From Streptomyces sp. Edi4 (GTDB taxonomy: Bacteria > Actinomycetota > Actinomycetes > Streptomycetales > Streptomycetaceae): DNA of 64,000 nt. The notes beneath the pieces were generated by a model. That model had not been told where the DNA came from, searched no databases, and saw only the letters and a program-made list of their open reading frames with translations. The position numbers were made by a program, and so were the translations under genes. This document shows, piece after piece, positions 7,595 through 15,874 of the stretch; position 1 is the first letter of the stretch; each line of letters starts with the position of its first letter. The DNA lies in contig NZ_JBEJGY010000001.1 of NCBI RefSeq assembly GCF_040253615.1, positions 1 through 64,000 of the forward strand, given 5' to 3'.

Positions 7595-8116
7595 ATGCCG
7601 ACACGGAAACGCCCTCTGCTCCTCGTCGACGAGGAGACTGGAGAGGTCGTCGACCCCAAGCCCCGGGTCGCCCATGACTTCGAGGGCAGGGGCTTCACGA
7701 TGCAGTCCATCGGCGCCGAGACCCCGCTGTACAAGCTGAACCTGACCGGCGCCGAGTGGGACACCCTGGACTTCCTCCGCGAAAACGGCGGCGCGAACGC
7801 CTACATCCGGCTGACCCCGGCCAGCCTCGCCAACGAGATCAGCGCCAACGAGTCGACGTGCAAAAAATCCCTGTCGCGACTTGTCAGGCTCGGGATCCTG
7901 CTCAAGCCGAGCGCCAGGGCCGCTGCCTACCAGCTGACGCCGCTACGGTACTGGGAGGGCGCGGGTAGCACCCAGGTCACCGCGACCAAGCGTCTCGCAC
8001 CGCCTAGAATCGCACCTGACGACAAGGCGAAAGCCAGGGCGGCGGCCAAGGAGCCGGACGAGGTGCTGCCCGAACCGACGCCCCTTCGACGAGCTGCCGG
8101 GGAGACGAGCCGATGA
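7595..8116 (+). CDS. Winged-helix protein A (RepL/MarR-like)
   Basis: 173 aa. Residues about 45-125 form a winged helix: YKLNLTGAEWDTLDFLRENG, then SLANEISANESTCKKSLSRL as recognition region, then a wing. This resembles the DNA-binding core of RepL-type plasmid initiators and MarR proteins. ATG 7595 follows GGAG. It overlaps its paralogue by 4 nt (ATGA) and sits directly after the iteron cluster. Whether it starts replication or only regulates itself cannot be told from sequence. Confidence 0.65.
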   Translation: MPTRKRPLLLVDEETGEVVDPKPRVAHDFEGRGFTMQSIGAETPLYKLNLTGAEWDTLDFLRENGGANAYIRLTPASLANEISANESTCKKSLSRLVRLGILLKPSARAAAYQLTPLRYWEGAGSTQVTATKRLAPPRIAPDDKAKARAAAKEPDEVLPEPTPLRRAAGETSR

Positions 8117-8526
8117 CCGCTGATCCCGCTGCATTCGACCCAGAGGCCGAGTTCGTCACACCTCCGCTGTACAAGCTGCGGCTGTCCGCGGCCCAGCGAT
8201 GCGTACTCGACTGGATAGAGCGCAACGGCGGCCTGTTTGCGGCGATCACCGTCCCCGTCGAGGACGTCGTCGCCGACGTTGAACTGGCCGAGTCCACGGT
8301 CTACGAGGCGCTGGCCCGGCTCACCGCGCTCGGCCTGCTTGTTCGGGACGAGGCCGGCGAGTACCGCATCAACGCGCGCTACGTACTCAGCTCGAACCCG
8401 ACGCTGCGCCAGCTGGTTGCCTCCGCCCTCGCCGACCCGCAGATCACCCCAGACACCCGGGCGGAGGCCCCGCGGAAGGTCAGCAACGCCGACGCCCGGC
8501 GCCGGCGCACCATCCGATCCGTGTAG
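8113..8526 (+). CDS. Winged-helix protein B, tandem paralogue
   Basis: 137 aa. It aligns with protein A over the whole winged helix (PPLYKLRLSAAQRCVLDWIE, then ESTVYEALARLTALGLLVRD), so the pair arose by tandem duplication. The C-terminal tail is basic (ADARRRRTIRSV). Translation is coupled to protein A by the ATGA overlap. The two could heterodimerise on the repeat cluster. Confidence 0.65.
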   Translation: MTADPAAFDPEAEFVTPPLYKLRLSAAQRCVLDWIERNGGLFAAITVPVEDVVADVELAESTVYEALARLTALGLLVRDEAGEYRINARYVLSSNPTLRQLVASALADPQITPDTRAEAPRKVSNADARRRRTIRSV

Positions 8527-8543
8527 GCCTGGCGCCGGCCAAC

Positions 8544-8900
8544 TCAAAGACGGTTCCCCCGCTGGAGCCGGTCCAGGTCGGCGCCGAGCACGACCAGCTC
8601 CGGGTGTTCCATCAGGAGCCGCTGCTCCTCCTTGAACACGGCGAGGTCCTTCTGATGCGCGGCCTGCACCTCCTCGTACGTACAGCCGGTCATCACGGCA
8701 AGGTCGTAGCAGTCCCCTTTGCCGAGCCCGTTATACCGGTTGTCCGGCGCGTAGCTGCACGCGATGTCGGCGGCGCAGGGGTTCCCGGCGGCAGTGAGCT
8801 TCTCGAGCAGCCACCGCCGGAACGGGGTTTCCTGACCTCTCCACGCTGGGTCGTAATCGTCGTACTCGGGGTCGGTCCAGCCGGGGCCGATGATGGGCAT
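8544..8900 (-). CDS. Hypothetical protein
   Basis: 118 aa from ATG 8900, preceded by AAGGGAC. The longer frame to 9233 runs over the acetyltransferase gene and is rejected. Acidic start, a segment with conserved-looking Cys (NPCAADIACSYAPDN, GDCYDLAVMTGC) and a helical C-terminus with Glu/Gln. Unrecognised. Probably co-transcribed with the GNAT gene upstream. Confidence 0.6.
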   Translation of the reverse strand: MPIIGPGWTDPEYDDYDPAWRGQETPFRRWLLEKLTAAGNPCAADIACSYAPDNRYNGLGKGDCYDLAVMTGCTYEEVQAAHQKDLAVFKEEQRLLMEHPELVVLGADLDRLQRGNRL

Positions 8901-8920
8901 GTACAAGTCCCTTCTCGACT

Positions 8921-9478
8921 TCAGTTCGTGGACTGGGGGAGGTCGAGCAGCATCGCGTGGAACAGCGGGGCGTCCGGGATGCGGGGGCGTAGGTCTCCGA
9001 GCGTGATCCAGCCCCACGACTCGTATAGCGCCCAGACCTTGGGGTGCTCCTGGTCGACCAGGAGCGTGGCGCGCTCCTCCGTTCGCTCGGCGAGTAGAGC
9101 GTCGTGCAGGCGGCGTGAGATGCCGCTCTTGCGCCACGGGACGCGCACCATCAGCTCGGAGAGGGCGTAGGTGCGGGTGCCGGTCTCCTCGACGACATCG
9201 GTCGGCACCGAAGTGAGCAGTCCGCCCCACCACTTCGCATCGGGCGGGAGTGGGGCGCCGTAGGCGTAGCCGACTGCCTGGTCACCGTCGTAGCCGATGG
9301 TGCACGTCCAGCCGGGGCGGTTGCTCCAGCCGTCGAGGCCCTGGGCGAAGCGGTCGACGCCGGCGAACGGGTCGTTCTCGGAGGCTTTCGCGTACACCTC
9401 GGCGTAGACGTCGAGCAGCAGTGGGCGCAGCTCGGCGGCGTGGCGGTGGTCGTAGTGGCGTATGTCGATGCCGGTCAC
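8921..9478 (-). CDS. GNAT-family acetyltransferase
   Basis: 185 aa. The C-terminal half shows the GNAT fold: ALSELMVRVPWRKSGISRRL carries the acetyl-CoA loop (an R/Q-x-x-G-x-G/S variant), followed by a VDQEHPKVWALYESWGW motif typical of motif B. GTG 9478 follows AGGAG and lies 7 nt after the regulator's stop codon, so the two form an operon. Substrate unknown. Confidence 0.75.
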   Translation of the reverse strand: MTGIDIRHYDHRHAAELRPLLLDVYAEVYAKASENDPFAGVDRFAQGLDGWSNRPGWTCTIGYDGDQAVGYAYGAPLPPDAKWWGGLLTSVPTDVVEETGTRTYALSELMVRVPWRKSGISRRLHDALLAERTEERATLLVDQEHPKVWALYESWGWITLGDLRPRIPDAPLFHAMLLDLPQSTN

Positions 9479-9485
9479 GGGGCTC

Positions 9486-10733
9486 CTAGGCGGTGAGACG
9501 GGTGCGGACGCGGTCGAGGCGGTCGGTGATACTGCGGCTGTCGAGGGAGGCAACGTCGAGGTCGGCGACAGTGGCCGCGGCCTGCTCGTGCTTGGCCTGG
9601 GCCAGCTGCAGCTCGGCCAACTGGACGGTGTAGTAGGTGCGGTTGCGGCGCATCGGCTCCGGCAGCAGGTCGAGGGCCTGCGCGGTGGCGGCCTCAGCCT
9701 GGTCGTAGCGGCCCAGGGCCCGGTGGGCGATGGCAGCGAGGCCGGACAGTTCGGCCGGGGTGAGGAACGCCAGCCACGTGGGGGCCGGCGCGGTGGGATC
9801 GATGCGGTCGTACGCCTTCTCGGCTCCGAGCAGTGAGCGGGCGGCGCCAGTGCGGTCGTTGGTCCGGGCCTGGCCGATGGCGAGGCGGGCATGCAGCAGG
9901 GCGGCGATCCGCGGGTCCTGGCGGGCGCGGCGGGTGTCGAGCGCGGCCCGGGTGATCTGGACGGCCTCGCGGTGGCGGCCGGCGCGGCGCGCCTGCAGCG
10001 AGAGGTCAGACCAGGCACGGGCGACGGCGGCGGGGTCGGCGGAGAGCATCGCGGACTGCAGGGCGGCGGCGTGGAACAGCCCGGCCTGGTCGGCGTTGCC
10101 GCTGTCGTGGCAGGCCCAACCGGCAGACGCGTACAGGCTGCTGATCGCGGCGTGCAGCGCCTTCTCGACGCGCTCGCCGTAGGTGCAGCCGTCCAAGGCG
10201 CCGCGCAGCCGGGCGATGTACTCAGTGGACACCGACACCAGGGGGCCCCCGCCGATGGAGAAGAAATGGGCGTCCATCCTGTCGATCCGCTCGTGGACGC
10301 GCTGGACGTCGCTCATCGCCAGACGGCCCCCGGTGGGGGTGTCGTCGATGCCCAGGGCGAGCGCGACGGTGGCCGCGGCGGACGCGGTGATGAAACGGCG
10401 GCGCTGCACGGTTCCCTCCTCCTGCTGCTTCTGTGCCGGCGTCGACCGTGGCAGCAGCGGTGGGGCGGGCAGGTTGGCGCTGTTCTTCCCACGTGGCACG
10501 AACCCCATGGCCTGGGCTGGACGGTCGAAGATCTGTTCCAGCGGCAGAAGGTAGCGGGTCCATGGCCAGCGCACCTCACCGGAGACCCACCGACGTACGT
10601 GCCGGTCGGCGCAGTCGCCGGGCTTGCCAAGTAGCTCCTCGGCGACCCGGTTGACCTCGGCGGCCAGCGTGCGGTGCGTGAAGTCGTACTCGGCGAGCAG
10701 AGCTTCGAGGACGGTGTTACGCCGTCTGGCCAT
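9486..10733 (-). CDS. TPR-containing transcriptional regulator
   Basis: 415 aa. The N-terminal 70 residues look like an XRE-type HTH (NTVLEALLAEYDFTHRTLAA, then CADRHVRRWVSGE). Then comes a Pro-rich linker, an RRRFITASAAA patch and helical repeats to the end. This matches the Streptomyces HTH-TPR regulator type (NsdA-like architecture). ATG 10733 follows GGGGGA. It probably controls itself and the acetyltransferase. Confidence 0.7.
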   Translation of the reverse strand: MARRRNTVLEALLAEYDFTHRTLAAEVNRVAEELLGKPGDCADRHVRRWVSGEVRWPWTRYLLPLEQIFDRPAQAMGFVPRGKNSANLPAPPLLPRSTPAQKQQEEGTVQRRRFITASAAATVALALGIDDTPTGGRLAMSDVQRVHERIDRMDAHFFSIGGGPLVSVSTEYIARLRGALDGCTYGERVEKALHAAISSLYASAGWACHDSGNADQAGLFHAAALQSAMLSADPAAVARAWSDLSLQARRAGRHREAVQITRAALDTRRARQDPRIAALLHARLAIGQARTNDRTGAARSLLGAEKAYDRIDPTAPAPTWLAFLTPAELSGLAAIAHRALGRYDQAEAATAQALDLLPEPMRRNRTYYTVQLAELQLAQAKHEQAAATVADLDVASLDSRSITDRLDRVRTRLTA

Positions 10734-10797
10734 CGGTCCCCCGGGGGTGTGGAGCGTGCGCGTGACGGTAGTCCTGGAGCGCGTCACCCGTAGGCAA

Positions 10798-10930
10798 AAC
10801 TGTCCGGTCTCCCTACGGAAACTGCCCGCAAACTGGCCTGAGCCCACCTGTCCGGTACTGGTCGACCTTGCATTGACCAGCTTTAGGCTGCACGTGATCT
10901 TGCACAGGTCAGCGTGACCTTGCATCGAGA
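10798..10930 (+). repeat. Short direct repeats upstream of TnsA-like gene
   Basis: CTGTCCGGT occurs near 10799 and 10849. CTTGCA occurs three times between 10867 and 10924 in an A(C/T)CTTGCA context. Spaced short repeats at the edge of a tns operon may be TnsB-type binding sites of a transposon end. Confidence 0.4.
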
Positions 10931-10947
10931 GGCGGAGTTAGCTGGTC

Positions 10948-11709
10948 GTGGTGCATGCGTTAGGGGTGGTACCGGGCGGTGTGGCAGGGCCTCCGGCGGA
11001 GGGCTTCGAGGTCGGGTACATCGATCCGGGTGGGTCGGAGTTCCGGCGCCCGCTCGCGGATGTGTGGGCGACGCGGTTCGAGGTCGTCGTACCGGTGCGC
11101 GAGTTCAAGTCGTACAAGGGGCAGCGGCATCTGCCGGGGCTGTGGTGGTCGTCAACGGTCGGCGGGCACGTCGGGTACGAGTCCTGGCTGGAGCGCGATC
11201 ACGTGATGCTGCTGGACTTCGACCCGACCGTGGTGGGGGTGTCCTCCCAGCCGTTCTGGCTGTTCTGGGCGTCGGACAGCGGCAAGGGGATCTCCCACGC
11301 TCCGGACTACTTCGCCCGCCGTGTTGACGGCTCGGCGGTCGTGATCGACTGCCGCCCGGCGGACCGGCGAGGGCCTCGGGACTGGGTGAAGTTCGAGGCG
11401 ACGCGCGATGCCTGCGCCCGGGTGGGGTGGGAGTTCCGGCTGGTCGGGGCGCCGGACGAGATCATGGTCCGGAACGTGCGGTGGCTGGCGGGCTACCGCA
11501 CACCGCGGCACCGGGTGGAACCGGTCGCCTCCGCGCTGCGGGAGGTTTTCGCCGAACCGCTGCCTCTGGTCGACGGGGCCGCGGCGGTGGGGGACCCGAT
11601 CTCGGTGCTGCCGGTGTTGTTCCATCTGCTGTGGTCGCACGAGCTGGCGGTGGATGTGTCCGTGCCACTGCACGCGGGCTCGCTCGTATCGTCGGGGGTG
11701 GTGCGGTGA
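10948..11709 (+). CDS. TnsA-like transposase endonuclease subunit
   Basis: 253 aa. The region GYESWLERDHVMLLDFDP, then SQPFWLFW, SHAPDYFARR and VVIDCR has the order of the TnsA-like restriction-fold nuclease of actinobacterial Tn7-like elements: catalytic-type Glu, Asp and a V(I)D-x-R/K pair. In Tn7, TnsA cuts the 5' ends and partners with TnsB. Here the TnsB partner is truncated, so the nuclease is probably orphaned. Start GTG 10948; the stop overlaps the next start (TGATG). Confidence 0.75.
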   Translation: MVHALGVVPGGVAGPPAEGFEVGYIDPGGSEFRRPLADVWATRFEVVVPVREFKSYKGQRHLPGLWWSSTVGGHVGYESWLERDHVMLLDFDPTVVGVSSQPFWLFWASDSGKGISHAPDYFARRVDGSAVVIDCRPADRRGPRDWVKFEATRDACARVGWEFRLVGAPDEIMVRNVRWLAGYRTPRHRVEPVASALREVFAEPLPLVDGAAAVGDPISVLPVLFHLLWSHELAVDVSVPLHAGSLVSSGVVR

Positions 11710-12119
11710 TGGCCGGCCAGAACGCCTCGGTGCTGCGGCCTGGGGACTGGATCACCTACCAGGACGGCGATCACCAGGTGGTGGCGCTGGCAGGGACGTC
11801 GGTACGGCTGCGCTCGCAAGGCGGAGTGGAGTCGGTGGTGCTGGCCTCGTATCTGATGGCGGCGCCAGACTTCGCGGTCACCGGCACGGAGCCATTGCCC
11901 GCGCTGGAGCCGTTCGGTCTGCTGGCGACGCTGCCGGAGGCCGCGGGGGCGGCTGCGAGGGAGTGGGAACGCCACATCGTGGAGGTGGAGACCGGGCTAC
12001 CGCCCGACGCCGAGCCGGGCACGCCCGGGCGACCGGAGTACGACCCTTCGTCCCTTTCGCTGGTGGAGCGGGCCCAGGCGAAGGCGGATGAGCTGGGGGT
12101 GAGTCTCCGTACGGTGCAG
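11709..12119 (+). pseudogene. Truncated TnsB-like transposase
   Basis: The first about 137 codons match the N-terminal part of actinobacterial TnsB-like transposases (VLRPGDWITYQDGDHQVVAL, AAREWERHIVEVETGLPP, then an HTH ending VSLRTVQ). Right after this at 12119 the frame enters unrelated sequence to 12368, so the DDE catalytic core is missing. A perfect 16-bp palindrome (CCACCCGTACGGGTGG) sits at the break. This is a deletion remnant. Confidence 0.75.
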
Positions 12120-12184
12120 GGCACCACCCGTACGGGTGGCGGTTGTCTAGGAGTACCGAGACGACAGCCGATCCGGGAGAACCC

Positions 12185-12652
12185 GTGCAGAACTCCGACC
12201 ACGGCGAACGCCGTGCCACCTGGGCCTCGAAAGCCACCGTGGACGACCAGACCAGGCAGCGGTGGCTGCGCAGTTCCAGCACCACTCACTGGGCGCGCTG
12301 CGGGACGGGTTGGGACGCGATCGCCGTGCATCCGCTGGAGCGCGGCCTGGAGGCGCTCGACCTCCTAGACGTCGAGGCTGGGGAGGGCTACCCGGTTCTC
12401 GCCGACCACCTGAGCAGCAGGCTGTACGTGATGGTGCCGGCGGGCACCGCGGCCGCAGCCGACGGGCTCCCCGGCGTCCGCGTACTCTCCGACGGTCACC
12501 AGGTCCTCGTGCCGCTCAGCGGGCACGGGTCGGCCGCGGCCCACTGGATCAGCGAACCCGTCCCCGGGGCGTCCCGGCTGTGGGATGCCCACCGGCTGGT
12601 CGGCGCGCTGCGTAAGCGGGACGCGGACGATCGGCAGACGGTGGCCTCATGA
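12185..12652 (+). CDS. Hypothetical protein downstream of tns break
   Basis: 155 aa from GTG 12185, preceded by GGGAGAA. Layout (RWLRSSSTTHWARCGTGWDA, then LYVMVPAGTAAA, then HQVLVPLSG) recalls the short Streptomyces proteins related to the N-terminal half of primase-polymerase domains. I see no catalytic DxD, so it is at most a structural relative. Overlaps the next gene by 4 nt. Confidence 0.55.
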   Translation: MQNSDHGERRATWASKATVDDQTRQRWLRSSSTTHWARCGTGWDAIAVHPLERGLEALDLLDVEAGEGYPVLADHLSSRLYVMVPAGTAAAADGLPGVRVLSDGHQVLVPLSGHGSAAAHWISEPVPGASRLWDAHRLVGALRKRDADDRQTVAS

Positions 12653-13041
12653 CCGACACCTTCGACGTGCTCCTCGACTCGAGCGGCCAGATCGGCAAAC
12701 TACCCCTGGACCGCGAGACGCACGAGCAGCTGGTGCGCACCGTGCTCGCCTGGTCCGATGCGGCCGTCCTCGATGCCGGCGGCTACGAGCAGGTCGGCCT
12801 CCTGCTCTCTGGCGCCGCGCACGTCGTCGCCGACGACGTCCGCCAGTACGCCGCCCGCCTCAGTGACGACGACGGGAAGCGACTGTTCGCTGAGATTGTG
12901 CTGAGCGAAGCGGCCGACCGACTGCCAGGCCCCTCCTCGACCCTGCGCAGCGTGCAGAACAAGGCCCGGCTGCTGCGCGCCCTATACGAACGCCTCGACC
13001 GGCTCGTCGAGGCAACACCGGAGCCGGCCCTGTACTCGTGA
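12649..13041 (+). CDS. Hypothetical helical protein
   Basis: 130 aa starting ATG 12649 in an ATGA overlap with the upstream gene. All-helical and acidic, with no Cys and no membrane segment. Likely a partner of the upstream protein given the coupling. Family not recognised. Confidence 0.6.
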   Translation: MTDTFDVLLDSSGQIGKLPLDRETHEQLVRTVLAWSDAAVLDAGGYEQVGLLLSGAAHVVADDVRQYAARLSDDDGKRLFAEIVLSEAADRLPGPSSTLRSVQNKARLLRALYERLDRLVEATPEPALYS

Positions 13042-13097
13042 AGGTGCCGCCACCCGTGAGGACGAAGGCGAGCCAGCCGCCGTCTGAAGCAGGGCCG

Positions 13098-13781
13098 TCA
13101 GCCGACGGGCACCAGGGCGGCGTCGTACTGCTCGGCGGCCCAGGGCAGTACCACGCAGGAGAGCAGGAACCAGTCGCTGTAGCGGTACAAGTCCCAGTCC
13201 TGTACCGGGAAGTGGAACTCAGAGGCGGTGAACTTCTCCACAGAGCCGCCCACCGGGCGTTCGGCGTCGACGCGGCCCTCGAACCAGCCCAGCGTGCGCA
13301 TCAGTGCCGCCTCGCTGTCCCACTCCGCGTAGCTGAACTCCGAGAACAGCCACTCCTCGGCGTCCTCGGCCCGGATGTGCTCGTGCCTCTCCACGGCTTC
13401 GGCGACGGCCTGGCGCACGTAGGCGCGGGCCCGGCCCTCGTCGTACACCTTCACCTCGCTGCCTGAGCCGGGGACCAGCTTGCCCGCCCAGTAGAGGGGG
13501 TCGATCCGCTCGCGGTTCGGGCCCGGCCGGAAGAAGTCGAGCATGTCCTCGCTGCGGGTGAAGGACCAGCAGCCCAGCCCGCCGCGCAGGGTCAGCACGC
13601 CGGGCCACGTGACGACCTCGAACCAGTCCCAGGACGCCTTCGGGAACCGGAAGGTGAGATGGCGGTGCACACCTTCGTCCTTGACCACGGTCATCGTCGC
13701 GCCGTCGACTTCGGAGGCGAAGCGATCCTTCGCGGCGGCCATCTGCTTCTTCAGCTCGTCGTACGAATCGATCTCGCTCAC
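13098..13781 (-). CDS. Hypothetical protein
   Basis: 227 aa from GTG 13781, after GGGAGGG. Rich in aromatic residues (SWDWFEVVTWPG, CWSFTRSEDMLDFF, YRYSDWFLL) with alternating strand and helix character, so probably a folded alpha/beta protein. Similar soluble proteins are frequent cargo of Streptomyces phages and plasmids, but I do not recognise a named family. Transcribed divergently from the 14005 gene across a long hairpin. Confidence 0.65.
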   Translation of the reverse strand: MSEIDSYDELKKQMAAAKDRFASEVDGATMTVVKDEGVHRHLTFRFPKASWDWFEVVTWPGVLTLRGGLGCWSFTRSEDMLDFFRPGPNRERIDPLYWAGKLVPGSGSEVKVYDEGRARAYVRQAVAEAVERHEHIRAEDAEEWLFSEFSYAEWDSEAALMRTLGWFEGRVDAERPVGGSVEKFTASEFHFPVQDWDLYRYSDWFLLSCVVLPWAAEQYDAALVPVG

Positions 13782-13901
13782 CCGGGAGCCCTCCCACTGT
13801 CCGGCCCGCGCCGGTCGGCGGGGCGTCGTGGAGTGCAACGATCGAGCCCGGCCCGGGTGCCGATCCGTAGGGCCTCTGTCGGCAAAGGGCAACTGTCCGC
13901 A

Positions 13902-13946
13902 GGTTCCGGGGAGCGCGAGGGCGAGTCCCTCCCGCTCCCCGGAACC
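13902..13946. other. Long hairpin between divergent genes
   Basis: Arms GGTTCCGGGGAGCG and CGCTCCCCGGAACC pair perfectly and are extended inward by GAGGG/CCCTC after one C-C mismatch, around a 5-nt loop. Flanking genes are divergent, so it is not an obvious terminator. It may be a protein-binding dyad or a structured DNA site. Confidence 0.6.
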
Positions 13947-14004
13947 CCACTCCGTTCGGGACTTCCCATCAACGCACCTGGCTCCAGTCGCTACGCTGCC
14001 CGGC

Positions 14005-14451
14005 ATGAACCCCCAGGAAGCCACCCTCGACGACACCGACGAGGCCCCTGAAGTACCCGACGCTGTACGGAAGATCCAGGACGCGCTCCGGGCCCTGCAC
14101 ATCGACCCCGACTTCGGTGGCGCCTACGAGCGCCCGGCGATCGCTGCGGGCTACCTGCTCGCTGCGGCCGAGATCCTCACCCGCAGCATCACGTCCACGC
14201 CCGGCGATCCGGACGGCACCGAGCACCTCGACGACGTGATGCACGGCTTCTACGGCACGGTCGTCGCCCTCGCGCCCGACACCGAGGGCGGTTCCTCGGC
14301 GCTGCGCGGCGCGCTCCTGCAGGACCGGCTGCGCCGCTGCGAGAAGCAGGCCGACCTGCTCCACGAGGACGGCGACCGGATCGCCGCCGGGCTGGAGGTC
14401 GCCATCGCTGAGACCGGCCGCCTGCGTCGGCAGAGCGGGAGCGTCCTGTGA
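14005..14451 (+). CDS. Hypothetical helical protein
   Basis: 148 aa from ATG 14005 with no strong ribosome site. Acidic N-terminus, then helices containing AIAAGYLLAAAEILTRSI and a coiled-coil-like segment (RLRRCEKQADLLHEDGDRIA). Family unknown. The stop overlaps the next start (GTGA). Confidence 0.6.
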   Translation: MNPQEATLDDTDEAPEVPDAVRKIQDALRALHIDPDFGGAYERPAIAAGYLLAAAEILTRSITSTPGDPDGTEHLDDVMHGFYGTVVALAPDTEGGSSALRGALLQDRLRRCEKQADLLHEDGDRIAAGLEVAIAETGRLRRQSGSVL

Positions 14452-14744
14452 CCCGCCCCGGCCGTCCCGTGACCGACGAAGGGTTGGCGCCGATGTCCGA
14501 GCTGTACGCCAGCTGCACACCGAACTCGCTTCCCGTGGAGGGGCGGACGCCGCACGGCTACCAGGTCAACGTGCTCGACGAGCGAATGGAGATCGCCGAC
14601 ACGTTCGAACTTCCCGCGCTCGAGGCGTTCGACGCCGACCAGGCCGAGCTGACGCTCACAAGCGCCGGGTACGTGCCCCAGGGACCGTGGTCGGCGGCCG
14701 GGCAGGGCTACATGTGCCAGGTCGCCCGCGTCGACGAACTGTAG
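14448..14744 (+). CDS. Hypothetical protein
   Basis: 98 aa from GTG 14448, coupled to the upstream gene. An internal ATG at 14493 with AAGGG 9 nt upstream would give 83 aa and may be the real start. Beta-rich and acidic. Unrecognised. Confidence 0.55.
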   Translation: MTRPGRPVTDEGLAPMSELYASCTPNSLPVEGRTPHGYQVNVLDERMEIADTFELPALEAFDADQAELTLTSAGYVPQGPWSAAGQGYMCQVARVDEL

Positions 14745-14759
14745 GAGAGCCGGCCGGGG

Positions 14760-15239
14760 TCACCGCGGCGGCAGCCCGCACGGCCCCTGGTGGCGGGTGA
14801 ACTGCGGGCAGGGCCGGGCAACCCGGTCGATCCACCGCGAGCATCGGCCGCGAAGGTACTCGCCCTCCGGGATGTGCCAGAGCGTCTCGTCCTGCTCGCG
14901 CTCGAAGTCGGAGGGCTGCTCGTCGGTGCGCTCGACGGCGCCCGCGGCCAGGCTCAGCTCGATGCCGCTGTCGAAGAGCACGTGGTACGGGAACGGGGTG
15001 ACGTAGCGCCGGACCCGGAGCAGGCGGCCGAGCGCGCCGGCGGGCACGTCGTACGGCTCGTGGCAGTCTTCGCCCTCCGTCTCCAGGTCCTCGTCCAGGT
15101 AGGTCCCGCGCAGCCGGTGGGTGGCCCGCACCCGGTCGCCGTTCTGCAAGGTCAAGGACCCGGCCCGGACTCGCCGCACGATCTCCAGACGGTCTTGAAG
15201 CGAGAGCGCGCCGAGTACGTTGTCGAGCCGTGATGTCAT
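14760..15239 (-). CDS. Hypothetical protein, probably leaderless
   Basis: 159 aa from ATG 15239. TATGGT ends 8 nt before the ATG and there is no ribosome site, suggesting a leaderless transcript. The C-terminus has CSRWIDRVARPCPQFTRHQG with paired Cys/His. Unrecognised family. Confidence 0.55.
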   Translation of the reverse strand: MTSRLDNVLGALSLQDRLEIVRRVRAGSLTLQNGDRVRATHRLRGTYLDEDLETEGEDCHEPYDVPAGALGRLLRVRRYVTPFPYHVLFDSGIELSLAAGAVERTDEQPSDFEREQDETLWHIPEGEYLRGRCSRWIDRVARPCPQFTRHQGPCGLPPR

Positions 15240-15277
15240 GCCGCCACACCATACGTAGAGGCCGCAGGCGTGCGATA

Positions 15278-15319
15278 CGGGGTGCTGGTAAGAACGCTGT
15301 CACCAGCCGCAAACGACGG
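15278..15319 (+). repeat. Left arm of 42-bp inverted repeat
   Basis: The 42-bp arm matches the inverse of 15663-15704 at 40 positions, the first 31 perfectly. Each arm also holds an internal dyad (GCTGGT ... ACCAGC). The pair brackets the single gene 15375-15659. Confidence 0.85.
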
Positions 15320-15374
15320 GTGCCGCTCGCGGTGCCGTGCGGCGGGGTCGCGTTCAGCAGCTCATGCTGGGGAT

Positions 15375-15659
15375 GTGGAGAACCGAAACGAGGAACTTGC
15401 CGCCGTCGCCCGCCAGGCCGCGAGCACTGCGGGTATGTTGCGGCTGCTGGTCGAACGGATGGGTGACGTCGGCTGGCACCTGGACGAGTACAGCGACGAA
15501 GACCTGCTCACCGTCAGCGCCGCGCTGAAGGGCACCGCCATCATGATGGCGATGGACACGGGGAACTCCGAGCTGCTGGGTGAACTGACCGGCCGTACGT
15601 TCCACGAAGTCGACCCCACCGAGTGGCTGCGGAAGTTCCGCGGGGACGAGCAACCTTGA
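15375..15659 (+). CDS. Hypothetical protein in inverted-repeat cassette
   Basis: 94 aa from GTG 15375 (GGGGA close upstream); the longer frame to 15270 would read through the repeat arm. The protein is helical and acidic (ELAAVARQAASTAGMLRLLV, then EYSDEDLLTVSAALKGT). Its stop lies 4 nt before the right repeat arm. Family unknown. The layout resembles a mobile or invertible single-gene cassette. Confidence 0.65.
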   Translation: MENRNEELAAVARQAASTAGMLRLLVERMGDVGWHLDEYSDEDLLTVSAALKGTAIMMAMDTGNSELLGELTGRTFHEVDPTEWLRKFRGDEQP

Positions 15660-15662
15660 CGG

Positions 15663-15704
15663 CTGTCGTTTGTGGCTGGTGACAGCGTTCTTACCAGCAC
15701 CCCG
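15663..15704 (-). repeat. Right arm of 42-bp inverted repeat
   Basis: Inverse partner of 15278-15319, differing at two positions. It begins right after the cassette gene. Confidence 0.85.
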
Positions 15705-15874
15705 ATACGGGCCGCCCGCGGGCGGGTTCCTGGCCGGGGTGGGGGAGGTCCGCGAAGGCGCTTGACCTCCTCGCCCGGGTCGAGGGAATGTGTGTGCACG
15801 CCGGGCCTTGCGGACCCGGAAGCGGAGGACAAGCTCAATCGTCGGCTGGACCGGCGGGAACCTGGCCTTCGCGA

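Noticed and set aside
10948..12119. Active Tn7-like transposon or CRISPR-associated transposon
   Set aside because: TnsB core, TnsC, TniQ and any cas genes are missing from the window.
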